The notes: generated from the letters alone by a model not told the origin. DNA of 64,000 nucleotides from Christensenellaceae bacterium OttesenSCG-928-K19 (GCA_030266015.1 JAJDHD010000006.1:1-64000), one strand, 5' to 3'. Positions 8,519 to 17,774 are shown, counted from the stretch's first letter. Program-made: numbers and translations.

Positions 8519-9505
8519 TTAAGACATAAATTTCAATTTATACATGTAATATGTAATCTTCCATACATCATTTTCCAGCGTCAGGCGCACCGGGATGTTC
8601 GTTTTCGACTTCACTTCCCCATCCTGCAGCTTTAGATCATAATTCACCATTACTATATTCATCTTGCCGTCCTGCGACATAATACTGTCTATAATTTCTA
8701 CATTGGAAACAGAGAATTTCGCCGTGGCCAGTTCATTCCTGAAATCTTCCAACGCAGGCTTGTCTTGCCCTGTAGAATCCTTATAAGCGATATACTCATA
8801 CAGTGTTCCCCATTCATTTTTTTCTGTCGCACTTAATATTTCCTGCATGGTATTGGACGGGCTTAACACAATGTCCCCTTTCCTGGAAAACGTCTCTGCC
8901 GGGTCATTTGCATTTCCATCACTCTCTGTTGCAATGCCTGCTTCCAGATTTGTGATAGGCCTACCATTTCCCGTTCCCTCGTCGTCAATCAAAATAGAAA
9001 CACGCGAATATGTCCCTTGCTCCACCAGTGTGTTTACAATAGAATACACCGCCAAGTATTTCCTATCCTTTTCATAATTCATCTCTTCTTCATTTCCTGC
9101 GTCAGGTTCCCTACCAAAGCCTTCCAAAAATTCTTTGCTGAGCGTAACAAAAAGGAATTCTCCCTCTGACGTTACATTCACCACTCTTGTTTCCGGGTTA
9201 ACCAATTGGACAAAGTCCACCATGGACGGGGAGCTCCCTGGATCAATCAACTGCTCAATAATTGCCGTTTCCTGACTTTCGTTTACCGGCACGTCAAAAG
9301 AACGGTTTTCACCCACCAGCCACCTGTTTTGAAGATATCCAAAATAAAGACGGACAGTTGCCTTATCTTTGCTTACGGATTCCGGGCGGGGATCAATCTG
9401 CATCTCTTCTTCCGCTGGTCCCCCACCACATGCACAGAAACAAAACACGACGACTAACATCACTGTCAACAATACAATTGTTTTTTTCTTTCTTCCCAGT
9501 TTCAT
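8519..9505 (-). CDS. GerMN-domain lipoprotein
   Basis: A 328-residue protein with a lipoprotein signal (TIVLLTVMLVVVFCFCAC; predicted lipidated cysteine near residue 24-26). One GerMN domain follows, about 50-185, with the segments SVSKDKATVRLYFGYLQNRW and YLAVYSIVNTLVEQGTYSRV. The C-terminal part (about 210-328) looks like an NTF2-like or DUF4829-type module ending in NDVWKITYYMYKLKF. It starts directly at the stop of the histidine kinase gene (stop 9506, start 9505), so translation is probably coupled. It likely acts outside the membrane with the kinase. Confidence 0.8.
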   Translation of the reverse strand: MKLGRKKKTIVLLTVMLVVVFCFCACGGGPAEEEMQIDPRPESVSKDKATVRLYFGYLQNRWLVGENRSFDVPVNESQETAIIEQLIDPGSSPSMVDFVQLVNPETRVVNVTSEGEFLFVTLSKEFLEGFGREPDAGNEEEMNYEKDRKYLAVYSIVNTLVEQGTYSRVSILIDDEGTGNGRPITNLEAGIATESDGNANDPAETFSRKGDIVLSPSNTMQEILSATEKNEWGTLYEYIAYKDSTGQDKPALEDFRNELATAKFSVSNVEIIDSIMSQDGKMNIVMVNYDLKLQDGEVKSKTNIPVRLTLENDVWKITYYMYKLKFMS

Positions 9506-10981
9506 CTATTTCTCCTCACGTTTGCTCTGTATAGGCAAAACAAGCGTAAATACCGAGCCTTTTCCTTCATTACTTTCCACTTCCACACGTCCGCCGTGCA
9601 TCAACGCAATACGCCGTACAATATGTAATCCCAACCCTGTACCGCCTGTGCCGCGCGCACGGGCCTTGTCCACCCGGTAGAAGCGTTCAAAGATATGCGC
9701 AAGATGCTCTTCTTTCATTCCCACGCCGTTATCCTCTATGCGAATCTGCGCCTCTTGCCCCGCTCTTCTTATCGTGACATACACATGTCCATTTTCCCCA
9801 GTGTATTTAATCGCGTTTTCTATCAGGTTGTTCACCGCTTGCCTGAGCTTCAACGGGTCACATTCTATCGAAACCTCATCGGCCACCTGCACATCAACTG
9901 TAATTTCTTTTTTCTCTGCGATCGGTTCCAGTGAATGAGCACATTTGTTTACAATATCTCTCAAACTCACCCATTCCACATTGATGCTCAATATATCATT
10001 GTCCATTTTAGACAACAACAGTAAATCCGTAATCAACCCGTTCAGCCGGTCTATCTCCCCGTTAATATCCGACAAAAACTCTTTGTATACCGGTTCTTCC
10101 ACATGATCCTGATATAACAAAGATTCCACCAATATCTTCATAGACGCAAGCGGGGTTTTCAGCTCATGCGACGCATCAGAAACAAATTCGCTTCTTTGCC
10201 TGTCTACATTTTGCAACCGGTCGCACATCATGTTAAATGTCTGCCCCAGCTCTGCAAGCTCACTTTTGCCTTCAATATGCGCCCTGCTTTCCAGATCACC
10301 ATTTGATATCTTCATTGCCACATTCGTCAATTCCTGCACCGGGCGTACAATGAAATTCGTGAGCAACATACTGGAAAGAAAAATAATAACGCTTGTAAAC
10401 AAATAAGCCCACAACATTTGCATACGTAGGCTGGCGAGTGCGTCCACAACATCTGTCACTCTGGCAGAAAGCAATACCGCGCCAATAATCTCTCCACCAC
10501 TCATTACAGAAGATGTTGTATAAAGCACAGGGAAATAATTTCCCGTGGCGCCGTCATAAATATTGTGCTTACCATAAGACGCAGAGTTTTTTCCATATAT
10601 GATATCGTTTACTTCATCAACCGTCAGCTTCCAACCATTATATTGCGAAAAGCTATCAACCTGCACAATACCCGAGCTGCTTAACACAAGTATCCTGCCG
10701 CCAATGTCATTGCCGCTTTTGGTAGCAATATTGTACATTTCCACCGCGTCCGACTGCTCCAGATAAGGCGCCACCTGCACCGCGACGCTGCTCATCTCCT
10801 CCCTGTGGCTGTTAATACGTTGTGTATAAAGGAAATTTTCCATAATAGAAGACGCCGCTACAGAAATAACAACAAACATAACGGCCATAACGATGAGATA
10901 AATAATGACAAATCTCCAACGTATGGAATATAGCAGTTTACTTAGCCGCAAAATAGTAGCCCACGCCCCATTTCCGGCCAA
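9506..10981 (-). CDS. Membrane sensor histidine kinase, separated from its response regulator
   Basis: The order is: transmembrane segment (about 20-45), extracellular sensor (about 46-180), second membrane segment (about 185-210), HAMP, HisKA with the phospho-acceptor FVSDASHELKTPLASMKIL, and HATPase with NNLIENAIKYT and RVDKARARGTGGTGLGLHIV. The architecture resembles WalK/PhoR kinases. The open frame begins with TTG at 10981, but that lies in the integrated element's attachment region. In the ancestral chromosome the start was probably a codon overlapping the response regulator stop, for example TTG at 10951. The element has removed the original promoter and coupling, so expression may now depend on transcription from the integrase side. 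Confidence 0.9.
   Translation of the reverse strand: MAGNGAWATILRLSKLLYSIRWRFVIIYLIVMAVMFVVISVAASSIMENFLYTQRINSHREEMSSVAVQVAPYLEQSDAVEMYNIATKSGNDIGGRILVLSSSGIVQVDSFSQYNGWKLTVDEVNDIIYGKNSASYGKHNIYDGATGNYFPVLYTTSSVMSGGEIIGAVLLSARVTDVVDALASLRMQMLWAYLFTSVIIFLSSMLLTNFIVRPVQELTNVAMKISNGDLESRAHIEGKSELAELGQTFNMMCDRLQNVDRQRSEFVSDASHELKTPLASMKILVESLLYQDHVEEPVYKEFLSDINGEIDRLNGLITDLLLLSKMDNDILSINVEWVSLRDIVNKCAHSLEPIAEKKEITVDVQVADEVSIECDPLKLRQAVNNLIENAIKYTGENGHVYVTIRRAGQEAQIRIEDNGVGMKEEHLAHIFERFYRVDKARARGTGGTGLGLHIVRRIALMHGGRVEVESNEGKGSVFTLVLPIQSKREEK
10950..10974. repeat. Left attachment core (direct repeat, displaced end of the response regulator gene)
   Basis: A 25-bp sequence matching 18459-18483 except at 10965 (G against T at 18474). 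The identical 15-bp run AAAATAGTAGCCCAC starts both copies. On the minus strand it reads KWGVGYYF, then AAK and a stop at 10938, i.e. the original last residues of the regulator. Confidence 0.85.
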
Positions 10982-11030
10982 TATTGTAGAAAAGCCATTG
11001 TTCTGCGGTTTCCTGAGCCTTCTTTTTCAT

Positions 11031-11054
11031 TTTGACACCTTATTGACACCTTAT
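11031..11054. repeat. Left arm-type repeat, tandem TGACACCTTAT
   Basis: A 24-bp stretch containing two tandem copies of TGACACCTTAT. It is perfectly repeated in the same orientation at 18313-18336. Position just inside each core suggests integrase arm-binding sites. Confidence 0.7.
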
Positions 11055-11067
11055 TTTTTAATCCTGC

Positions 11068-12264
11068 TTACATACATTCCAGAATTTCTAATGATTCTTT
11101 TTTTTCATTGAGCATTAGATGGTTGTATACTTCCAACGTAGTCGAAGTATCTGCATGACCTAACCACTTACTCACTTGTTCTACTAATACCCCTGCCCGG
11201 AGCAGTCTAGTTGCAAAGGTATGACGCAGGCAATGTAGACTATGGCGTTCAACATCAATATCAGATTCTTCGCACATTCTTTGAAGAGTATGGGTTAGCA
11301 TAAAGCTACTAATTGGATTACCTTTTGTAGATCGCGCTACGTATTCTTGTAGGTTTCCCTTTTTAATACATCGTTTTTTGTATTCGTTTAATGCTTTTAT
11401 TGCTTTGCTATTTAGAGGAACATCACGAATGCTGTTTTTTGTTTTCGGGGATTGTTCAACATGTTTATACTCATATTTTGCATCTTTTAGACTATCTTTA
11501 ACTTCGAAAACCCTGATTTTTACGACATTTCTTCTAATTTTGACAATTTTCTTCTCAGAATCTATGTCGCTCCATTTCAATCCCAGCAATTCTCCGCGCC
11601 TAATCCCTGTGTGTAACAAAAAAACGATGAGATTACCATACCCGAATTTCAAATTACCGTTTCTACAAAACCTTAATTCTGCTGCTTTCTCAAGTTTATA
11701 AACTTGCTCTTTCTCAAAAACGATAATAGGCCGCTTTGGTTTATACAGAGATTCATCCGGTAGTTTGCAATACAGCATGGGGTTTTTCTTTACGGGGATA
11801 TCCCCCATGTCACATGCATACTTATAGCAACTCCTTATGAGACGAAATACCTTTTCAGCCCTTCGATATGAAACCGTTTCAACTGTTGCATCAAGCACTT
11901 GTTGAATATCTTTTGGAGTGATGTTACAGAGTTGCTTTTGTAGAAAATGAGGTTTTATCTGTGTTCTATAGGTTTCTTCATATTTATCAAAACTGGTTAC
12001 TTTAAGAATGTTTCTTTTATACACTACCAACCATCTTTCAAAATAATCATTAAACAAAACCTTTTTCGAACCGCCGACCCCTCTGTATACATCCTTCTTT
12101 AACTCAAGTAGCTTTCTCTTAACTTCCGTCTCTGTTTTCCCATAGACATATCTCGGCTCCAATTCGTTATCTACTTTGTATCTACCAACCCATCGACCAT
12201 CACTTTTACGTTGGTATATTGAACCATCTCCTTTGTCTCTTCTTTTTCCGCTAATTTTAGTCAC
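11068..12264 (-). CDS. int: Tyrosine recombinase/integrase of the element
   Basis: About 398 residues from the GTG at 12264, chosen because AAGGAGAG lies just upstream; longer in-frame starts read into the inverted repeat region. The N-terminal arm-binding domain contains GDGSIYQRKSDGRWVGRYKV. A SAM-like core-binding domain covers about 75-165. The catalytic domain follows with Arg in HTGIRRGELLGLKW, the SLHCLRHTFATRLLRAG box and WLGHADTSTTLEVYNHL with the nucleophilic tyrosine. All catalytic residues appear present, so it should be active. It lies next to the left attachment core and is read toward the histidine kinase. Confidence 0.93.
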   Translation of the reverse strand: MTKISGKRRDKGDGSIYQRKSDGRWVGRYKVDNELEPRYVYGKTETEVKRKLLELKKDVYRGVGGSKKVLFNDYFERWLVVYKRNILKVTSFDKYEETYRTQIKPHFLQKQLCNITPKDIQQVLDATVETVSYRRAEKVFRLIRSCYKYACDMGDIPVKKNPMLYCKLPDESLYKPKRPIIVFEKEQVYKLEKAAELRFCRNGNLKFGYGNLIVFLLHTGIRRGELLGLKWSDIDSEKKIVKIRRNVVKIRVFEVKDSLKDAKYEYKHVEQSPKTKNSIRDVPLNSKAIKALNEYKKRCIKKGNLQEYVARSTKGNPISSFMLTHTLQRMCEESDIDVERHSLHCLRHTFATRLLRAGVLVEQVSKWLGHADTSTTLEVYNHLMLNEKKESLEILECM

Positions 12265-12288
12265 TGTTATCTCTCCTTTCAAAAGAAA

Positions 12289-12327
12289 GATATCAGCGTA
12301 ACACTGTTTATAGTATACGCTGATATC
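12289..12327. repeat. Inverted repeat upstream of the integrase, also present at the right end
   Basis: GATATCAGCGTA (12289-12300) and TACGCTGATATC (12316-12327) are perfect 12-bp inverted copies with a 15-bp gap. A third copy, extended to 17 bp (AGTGTTACGCTGATATC), is at 18287-18303 near the right end. They may be excisionase or integrase sites, or an operator for int. Confidence 0.65.
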
Positions 12328-12348
12328 CAATAAAACTCAAGGATTCTA

Positions 12349-12540
12349 TTAGTAGTACAATTCCTTGCCAATATTCTCAGAAAACCATTCATCAATTAAA
12401 GTTTTATTCGTGAGATAATCTCTCCCGATTTTGATAACTGGAAGAATCCCTGCCTGTAATAATTGATTTAATTTTGTCCTTCCGAACGGAAAAACATTTA
12501 GCAGATCATCTTTTGTGAGAATATCATAATCATTATTCAT
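12349..12540 (-). CDS. Excisionase-like small helix-turn-helix protein
   Basis: A 63-residue protein from the ATG at 12540, which follows the dUTPase stop by 13 bases. The pattern ILTKDDLLNVFPFGRTKLNQ then GILPVIKIGRDYLTNKTLIDEWF matches the MerR-like winged helix of excisionase and helix-turn-helix_17 proteins. It lies between the integrase and cargo, as recombination directionality factors usually do. A longer in-frame extension upstream overlaps the dUTPase gene and looks spurious. Confidence 0.75.
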   Translation of the reverse strand: MNNDYDILTKDDLLNVFPFGRTKLNQLLQAGILPVIKIGRDYLTNKTLIDEWFSENIGKELYY

Positions 12541-12553
12541 AAATAACCATTCC

Positions 12554-13132
12554 CTACTTCCCCGTATGCCCAAAGCCGCCCTTGCGAACCTTGTCTTTGG
12601 TTCTGTCGGTATCTGTATCAAGGCGTTTGAAAAACAAGCCCTGCACGATGCGGTCGCCGGCTGCGATCTTTATGGTATTGTGCTCTGTGAGGTCGATGAA
12701 CGATGTGTTGACCTGGACTGCCTGGGGATCGGGGTTGCCGTTCTCGTCCAAAACCTCTGTGCCGTCTTCATTCATGATGCGGATGGGCGTGTGCATGACG
12801 CCCACGCTGGGGTTGAGGTTGCGCAGGCCAATCTTTATATTCCCCTCAGTTTCTTCATTATTATAATAGTCGGCATCGATCAGCCCAATGGTGTTGGTGA
12901 GCATGAGGTTGTAATCCCCCGCTGAGCTGCGCGGCGCAAGGACAAGGACTTCATCCGGTTTCATATATGCCTTGATGTCTGTCCAGAAATAGATGGACGT
13001 ATTGGGTGGAATCTCTAAATCAACCGGGCAGAAGAAATCACACCCGCTGGCGTTTATGGTTGCCTTGACCGGCTCTGTAATTTCTACATCGTTCTTTTTA
13101 TTCGATACTGTTTCATAATCTCTTTTTTTCAT
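12554..13132 (-). CDS. dut: dUTP diphosphatase (trimeric type), element cargo
   Basis: The 192-residue protein shows family motifs in order: APRSSAGDYNLMLTNTIGLI (motif 2 with the catalytic-site serine, then motif 3 start), DADYYNNEETEGNIKIGLRN (motif 3), AGDRIVQGLFFKR (motif 4) and the glycine-rich C-terminal tail RKGGFGHTGK (motif 5). It hydrolyses dUTP to dUMP and pyrophosphate, keeping uracil out of DNA. Together with the ribonucleotide reductase fragment it gives the element a nucleotide-metabolism theme typical of phage and large plasmids. It is somewhat longer than bacterial dUTPases, with inserts around residues 95-145. Confidence 0.85.
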   Translation of the reverse strand: MKKRDYETVSNKKNDVEITEPVKATINASGCDFFCPVDLEIPPNTSIYFWTDIKAYMKPDEVLVLAPRSSAGDYNLMLTNTIGLIDADYYNNEETEGNIKIGLRNLNPSVGVMHTPIRIMNEDGTEVLDENGNPDPQAVQVNTSFIDLTEHNTIKIAAGDRIVQGLFFKRLDTDTDRTKDKVRKGGFGHTGK

Positions 13133-13228
13133 TTATATTTTCCTTTCGATTGCATAAAAATTCGCACGAAAAAAGGGCTTATCGTCAAGCCCTTTTTGAT
13201 TTGCCGTTATTCTATTGTGCCAGTGCTG

Positions 13229-14776
13229 TTACTTCTGGCTTTGCTTACGTCTGTTGTAGGCTATGCCGCCAATTACGCAGGCCGCCGCGACCATGCACAG
13301 CGCGATCCACAGCCCCATGTTTGCGCTGTCATCCGTCTTGGGGCTGGTGGTGCTGCTTGTAGTCGTCGCTGCGTCCTTCAAAAGCGTAAACTGCGTGCTG
13401 CCCACGTTCACGATGCCGCTGTCGTCAAATTCGGCTTCCAGTGTATATACGCCGCCGGGCAGCGTGGCAAGGAACTCCTTGTACAGCGTCACCTTTACGC
13501 TGCTTTCTTCCGCGATCCCCGCGATGCCGTCATAACCCGGATACGTCAGGTTTGCCAGTGTGGCGCTCTGCGGCACGATGCCAAAGGCCACGCCGTTCAG
13601 CCGCAGCGCTTTCAGGTTTTTGAACTCTCCCGCGAATGTGACGCTGTAATCCTCGCCCGGCTTCACTTCGCTGTTGCCGCCGCCGATGATGCTGTGGTCT
13701 ACGTCCGCCACCGTCACGATAGCCGTGCCCGTTTTTGATTTGTCGAAGCTGGACGTTGCCGTGACGGTCAGCGTCTTTGCTGTCTCTCCCGCGCCCACCG
13801 TGAGCACGCCGTTTGCACTGATGCTGGAATCTGTGCCGTCCACGCTCCACGATACGGAATCGTCCGCGCCGTTCACTGCATCCACCGTGGCGGTGAACGC
13901 TTGCGTCTTCGTTTTTTCAACGGTCGCCGTCCCCGGCGATACCGTCACGCCGTTTGCGGCTGGCTGCGGCACTGTGACCGTTGCAGTGCCTTTTTCCGTA
14001 CTGTTGAACACCGATGTCGCAGTAACGGTCAGCGTTTGCGCGGTTTCGTCTGCTCCCACCCTCAGCAGGCCGCCTGTAATCGTTGTACCCTGCGAGGTAT
14101 TGCCCGAAACAGACCACGTAACGTCCGTTCCCGCGCCGTTAACTGCATCCACCGTAGCCGTAAACTGCTGTGTGTTGCCCTTTTCCACGCTGGCCGTTCC
14201 GGGCGTTATCGTTACGCTGTTCACGGCAGGAACCGGGTTGACTTTTAGTTCACCGAGTTTTGTTGACGTTGCCTTATTATTCTCTGTTTCCGGTGTTGTA
14301 ACCGTGATGTCATAGGTTCCCACGGCCAGCTTGTTCAAGTCTGTGGCCGAGAAAGGCGGAATCGTAATATTACCGTTACTCACGGGAATGGTTTTGCTCA
14401 GTGTGCCTATTTGGATATTCCCTTGCGGCTCTTGCTGTTCGGCAGCTACTCCCGTGATTACAAATCCGATTGACAAAGGATATGGAAACTGCCCTACTGT
14501 GCCGGAATCAAAAGGCAGGGATGTAAGCGACACTTGCGGCGTGGCTTTTTCCTGCCATTGCGCGGTTAGCAAGGTATTTTCACTGGGCATAGTAAAGGAT
14601 TCGCCCGGCTGGTATTCAGCGCCATTCGCACGCTTCCAACGTAAAAACTTATATCCCTCGCGTACGGGCGTTGTGTTGGGGATTGCATAGCTTGTGCCCT
14701 GTGCTACACGGGCTTTTGGCGGCAGGCTGGTTACTCCGTCGGCGTTTGGGTCGTAGTCGAGGTCGTAATAAGGCAC
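13229..14776 (-). pseudogene. Surface protein, C-terminal part after an in-frame stop: repeat, two Ig-like domains, sorting signal
   Basis: This 515-codon open frame is the continuation of the signal-peptide ORF ending at 14879. The two share one frame and are parted only by a TAA at 14881-14879. In order it shows an InlB-type B repeat (about 1-72; VREGYKFLRWKRANGAEY...ENTLLTAQW), a linker domain, two near-identical BIG2-like Ig domains (about 185-275 and 276-365, each TVDAVNGA...WSV), a further Ig-like domain, and a C-terminal cell-wall sorting signal. The sorting motif is SPKTD followed by a hydrophobic helix and NRRKQSQK, with D where sortase substrates usually carry G. The apparent GTG start has no good Shine-Dalgarno. 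Confidence 0.8.
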
Positions 14777-14878
14777 AACGGTGGCGGTGACGGTGTTAGT
14801 ATGCAGGCTTTCACCATCATCGTTGTACGCAGTAACGGAATAGGTATATATCTCGCCGGGGATAACGAGCGTGTCGGT

Positions 14879-15124
14879 TTATGTGGTGGCGGTTATGCCC
14901 GAAACTTCGTTTTGAGAACCGCCGCCCATACAATTAACATTATATCCCATAACCGGGCCGCCGTCTGATGGCGCTTCCCACGACAACATAACTTCCCTGT
15001 CCCCGGGTGTCGCTCGCAGGTTTTGCGGCACACCCGGAGCCGCCGCCCATGCCGTGACCGGGAACAGCGCCAGCACCAGCAGCGCCGCTAACAGGATTCC
15101 AAATACTTTATTTGTTTTTTTCAT
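14879..15124 (-). pseudogene. Surface protein, N-terminal part: signal peptide and half a fibronectin III domain
   Basis: Starts at the ATG at 15124 (AGGTGG 8 bases upstream; an in-frame ATG at 15136 is too close to it). The signal peptide is MKKTNKVFGILLAALLVLAL ending in AWA. A fibronectin type III domain begins with PGVPQNLRATPGDREVMLSW and breaks at a TAA at 14881-14879. The codons after it (TDTLVIPGEIYTYSVTAYND) finish the same FN3 domain in frame, so a single nonsense change is the only lesion visible. A possible promoter, TTGACT-17-TATTTT, lies upstream near 15210-15240. Confidence 0.8.
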
Positions 15125-15245
15125 CAATCCATCCACCTTTCAAAAGTCTTGCAAAAACCACAGGTTTGTGGTATGATTTGGTCATTAAAAAAGCGGTGAC
15201 GCTTTGGTATAAAATAGCACAGCAAAGCCTATAAGTCAAATTTTG

Positions 15246-15272
15246 AAGTGTCCTGATTGGGACACTTTTTCG
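15246..15272 (+). terminator. Hairpin followed by T-run in the gap between surface protein and reductase genes
   Basis: AAGTGTCC-TGATTG-GGACACTT followed by TTT and a T-rich stretch. The T-run is on the plus strand, where no gene reads into it. It could be a relic terminator or an operator. The rest of 15125-15332 holds no convincing gene. Confidence 0.45.
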
Positions 15273-15332
15273 ATTCTTTTTCATTTCATTTTCCACACTC
15301 CCTACGGTTAAGGCTTTTCTCACCAAATCAAT

Positions 15333-17774
15333 TTATTCACAGCGGGAATAACCGCAGGATTTGCAGCTATTGCAGCCGCCTTCAAAGTGCATCTCATTTC
15401 CACATTCCGGACAGGGGTATGCCACCTGCTCCGCGCTATCTTCTTCTACCATGCCTGTTTCCCGCTGGTATTGCCTGTACATATCCAGCACGGCAAACCC
15501 GATGGCAGACGGGCAATTTGACCCCTTTGACCTTCCCTTCCGTTTATTAAACGATGAACAATCCGGGCAACTGAAAAGCTGGTCAGTGATGGAATCTATA
15601 TCCACTCCCGCACGGACAAGCAAAGATAGCAACCGGGACAGGCCAACCATGAAAGACAAGCAACCGCCTTTGCTGCCTTTATTTAAAAAGGTTTCCAGCA
15701 GCTCACCTGTGGCCGGATCGAAATATGCCTCGCAATGCAAGCTTCCGCAGCCGGTAGTAAGCTTTCGCTTGCGGCCATGTACATCGTCATCTACCTGTAT
15801 GATGTCTCCCCTGCCCAGCCCCTGCTCCTTTTCCTGTGTAAGAATCCCCGCCCGGTCGCAGCCGTCACGAAAAATGGTGATTCCCTTTAAGCCCTTTTGC
15901 CACGCCGCAACATAGATATTAAACACTTCCTCTGGCGTGGTATGCCTTGGCAGGTTGACCGTGGAGCTGATTGCCGCATCGATATGCTGCTGCCATGCCG
16001 CCTGCATGTTGATGCGCTCCATGTATGGAATATCGTTGGCACAAATGAAGTAACCGGGCAAATCCTGTACTTCGGCAACGCCATTCTGCTCCATATACTC
16101 TTTTACGATGGGCGTATAGATGGCGTATGTCTTTTCCCCGTAGTGCAGGCTTTCCGTCTTCCGCTCGTATTTGAACGCATACAGTGGTTCTATGCCGCTG
16201 GACACGCCTATCATGTTTGCTATGCTGCCTGTGGGCGCAATGGTGAGTAGCTGCGAATTGCGAAGGCCATAGGTGAGCGCAACTTCCTTTGTTTCCATAG
16301 AGGTGTTTTCATGGAAGAATTCATTATCCATCAGCGCATCCATATCGAACCGTGGGAACGCGCCCTTATCTTTTGCCAGCAGCGCGGAATGATAGATGGA
16401 TTGATCAATCAGCAGCCCGGCTATTTCCTCGCACAGTTCAATGCTCTGCTGAGAGCCGTAACGGATTCCCAATTTGATGAGCATATCGCCAATTCCCATG
16501 ACACCAACGCCGATTTGCCGCCAATCTGCCACGCTGTCCCTTTGTTCTTTTAATGGATGAAGCGGCAGGCCCTCATCCAACACATCGTTCATGCCTTTTA
16601 CCACATCGCCAATGATGGCGAAAAGCCCATCAAAATCAAACGACGCCTTTGTGCTGAACGGGCGATCCGCAAACTCCGCAAGGTTGATGCTGCCGAGCAA
16701 GCAGCTACCCCCCGCAGGAAGCGGCTCTTCCGCACAGGGATTTACACCCGTGTATTTGAAACCGGGATGGTTTGACAGCAGGTTCCATTGTTCTATCCTG
16801 CTCCAGTTAAGAATACCCGGTTCTCCCATTTTCCAATTCTGGCGTGCAAGCTTCTTGAAAATATCCCTGGCCTGAACCTCTTTGCTGATGGTTTCGCCTG
16901 TCTCTTTTCGAGTAAAGGACAACTGGAACGGCTTATCGTTTACCACGGCCTGCATGAATGCGTCATTGATGCGCACGGAAATATTGGCTTTTGTGACCTT
17001 ATCACCGATTGAAAACGTGCCGTTGAACAGCTTGCGATATGCGGATGCGCCGCCTGTGATGCTTGATTTGGAGTAGACGCCGCGCGAGGATTGAAGCCCG
17101 TAGGTATCATACCCAAACCTGACCTTGCGCCCATTTTTGGTGCAAGTGATAAAAACATGGCTGTAGGCTGGAACGCTCTCAATCACCGCCCTTGCCCGGG
17201 CATACAGGTTGCCGGTATCCTTTGTCATCTCCACAAGCTTTTCTTTGACCAGACGATTCAATTCTACCTGGTGGGCTATGTTTGCTTTTTCGGCATTGAT
17301 GCAATCATGCGCTTTTTTGACAATGAACTCATCCGCATAGTTGATATATGCAACGACCTCTTCGGTGCCGACAGCATCTATGGGGTAATTGTAGTGGTAG
17401 GCGAGGGAATGGGGCTGCCGCCTTTTAAGATAGTGTTCCCAGGCAAATCTATGGGCATCGGAATCCCGATACCGATACAGCTCGGCTTCGTATTCCTCTT
17501 TTTTAGCCTGGGACGGCTCGGCGCCCTCTAGCACGCCGGTATCTTCTTCGATGAGGCGGTCTACCATTTTGCTGACGCCCAGGGCGATAGCCTGGCGCAT
17601 CTCTTCGTAGGACTGGGAATCTTTGATATTGAAAAGCTGCTTTAAATCCCATGACGGGTAATGCACCCTGCCAGTGACAGAGCTGTGCATCCCCGCCCAC
17701 TCTGGCTGGCCGTAGACATGCATGGGAGCATCGCGCCCATGGAACAGGTATATCCAGGCTATTAAAAATATCAA
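15333..17774 (-). CDS. Chimeric ORF: unknown N-terminal module fused to the C-terminal two-thirds of a class II ribonucleotide reductase
   Basis: Residues from about 258 to 813 are an adenosylcobalamin-dependent ribonucleoside-diphosphate reductase of the clostridial group. Features are KVTKANISVRINDAFM, the finger loop NPCAEEPLPAGGSCLLGSIN with the catalytic Cys and Glu, LRNSQLLTIAPTGSIANM, and a C-terminal zinc/redox tail with CPECGN and CNSCKSCGYSRC. The N-terminal third of such enzymes (first redox cysteine, GGGCG loop, RRGA region) is absent. In its place are about 250 residues of a module I do not recognise (PEWAGMHSSVTG...RVHYPSWDLKQLF...VRFGYDTYGL). Without the first redox cysteine reduction is unlikely. 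The 5' end is cut at about 17,750, where it meets a fragment read the other way. Confidence 0.75.
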   Translation of the reverse strand: MIFLIAWIYLFHGRDAPMHVYGQPEWAGMHSSVTGRVHYPSWDLKQLFNIKDSQSYEEMRQAIALGVSKMVDRLIEEDTGVLEGAEPSQAKKEEYEAELYRYRDSDAHRFAWEHYLKRRQPHSLAYHYNYPIDAVGTEEVVAYINYADEFIVKKAHDCINAEKANIAHQVELNRLVKEKLVEMTKDTGNLYARARAVIESVPAYSHVFITCTKNGRKVRFGYDTYGLQSSRGVYSKSSITGGASAYRKLFNGTFSIGDKVTKANISVRINDAFMQAVVNDKPFQLSFTRKETGETISKEVQARDIFKKLARQNWKMGEPGILNWSRIEQWNLLSNHPGFKYTGVNPCAEEPLPAGGSCLLGSINLAEFADRPFSTKASFDFDGLFAIIGDVVKGMNDVLDEGLPLHPLKEQRDSVADWRQIGVGVMGIGDMLIKLGIRYGSQQSIELCEEIAGLLIDQSIYHSALLAKDKGAFPRFDMDALMDNEFFHENTSMETKEVALTYGLRNSQLLTIAPTGSIANMIGVSSGIEPLYAFKYERKTESLHYGEKTYAIYTPIVKEYMEQNGVAEVQDLPGYFICANDIPYMERINMQAAWQQHIDAAISSTVNLPRHTTPEEVFNIYVAAWQKGLKGITIFRDGCDRAGILTQEKEQGLGRGDIIQVDDDVHGRKRKLTTGCGSLHCEAYFDPATGELLETFLNKGSKGGCLSFMVGLSRLLSLLVRAGVDIDSITDQLFSCPDCSSFNKRKGRSKGSNCPSAIGFAVLDMYRQYQRETGMVEEDSAEQVAYPCPECGNEMHFEGGCNSCKSCGYSRCE

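Noticed and set aside
13700-14215. Direct DNA repeats as a CRISPR or satellite array
   Set aside because: The repeats are coding: two similar Ig-like domains of the surface protein.
15108-15326. 72-codon minus-strand frame upstream of the surface protein
   Set aside because: It overlaps the signal-peptide start in another frame, lacks a ribosome site and contains the promoter region and hairpin.
15333-17774. Intein inside the ribonucleotide reductase
   Set aside because: Reductases often host inteins, but there is no N-terminal reductase part upstream of the foreign segment, no terminal His-Asn before the reductase sequence and no endonuclease motif.
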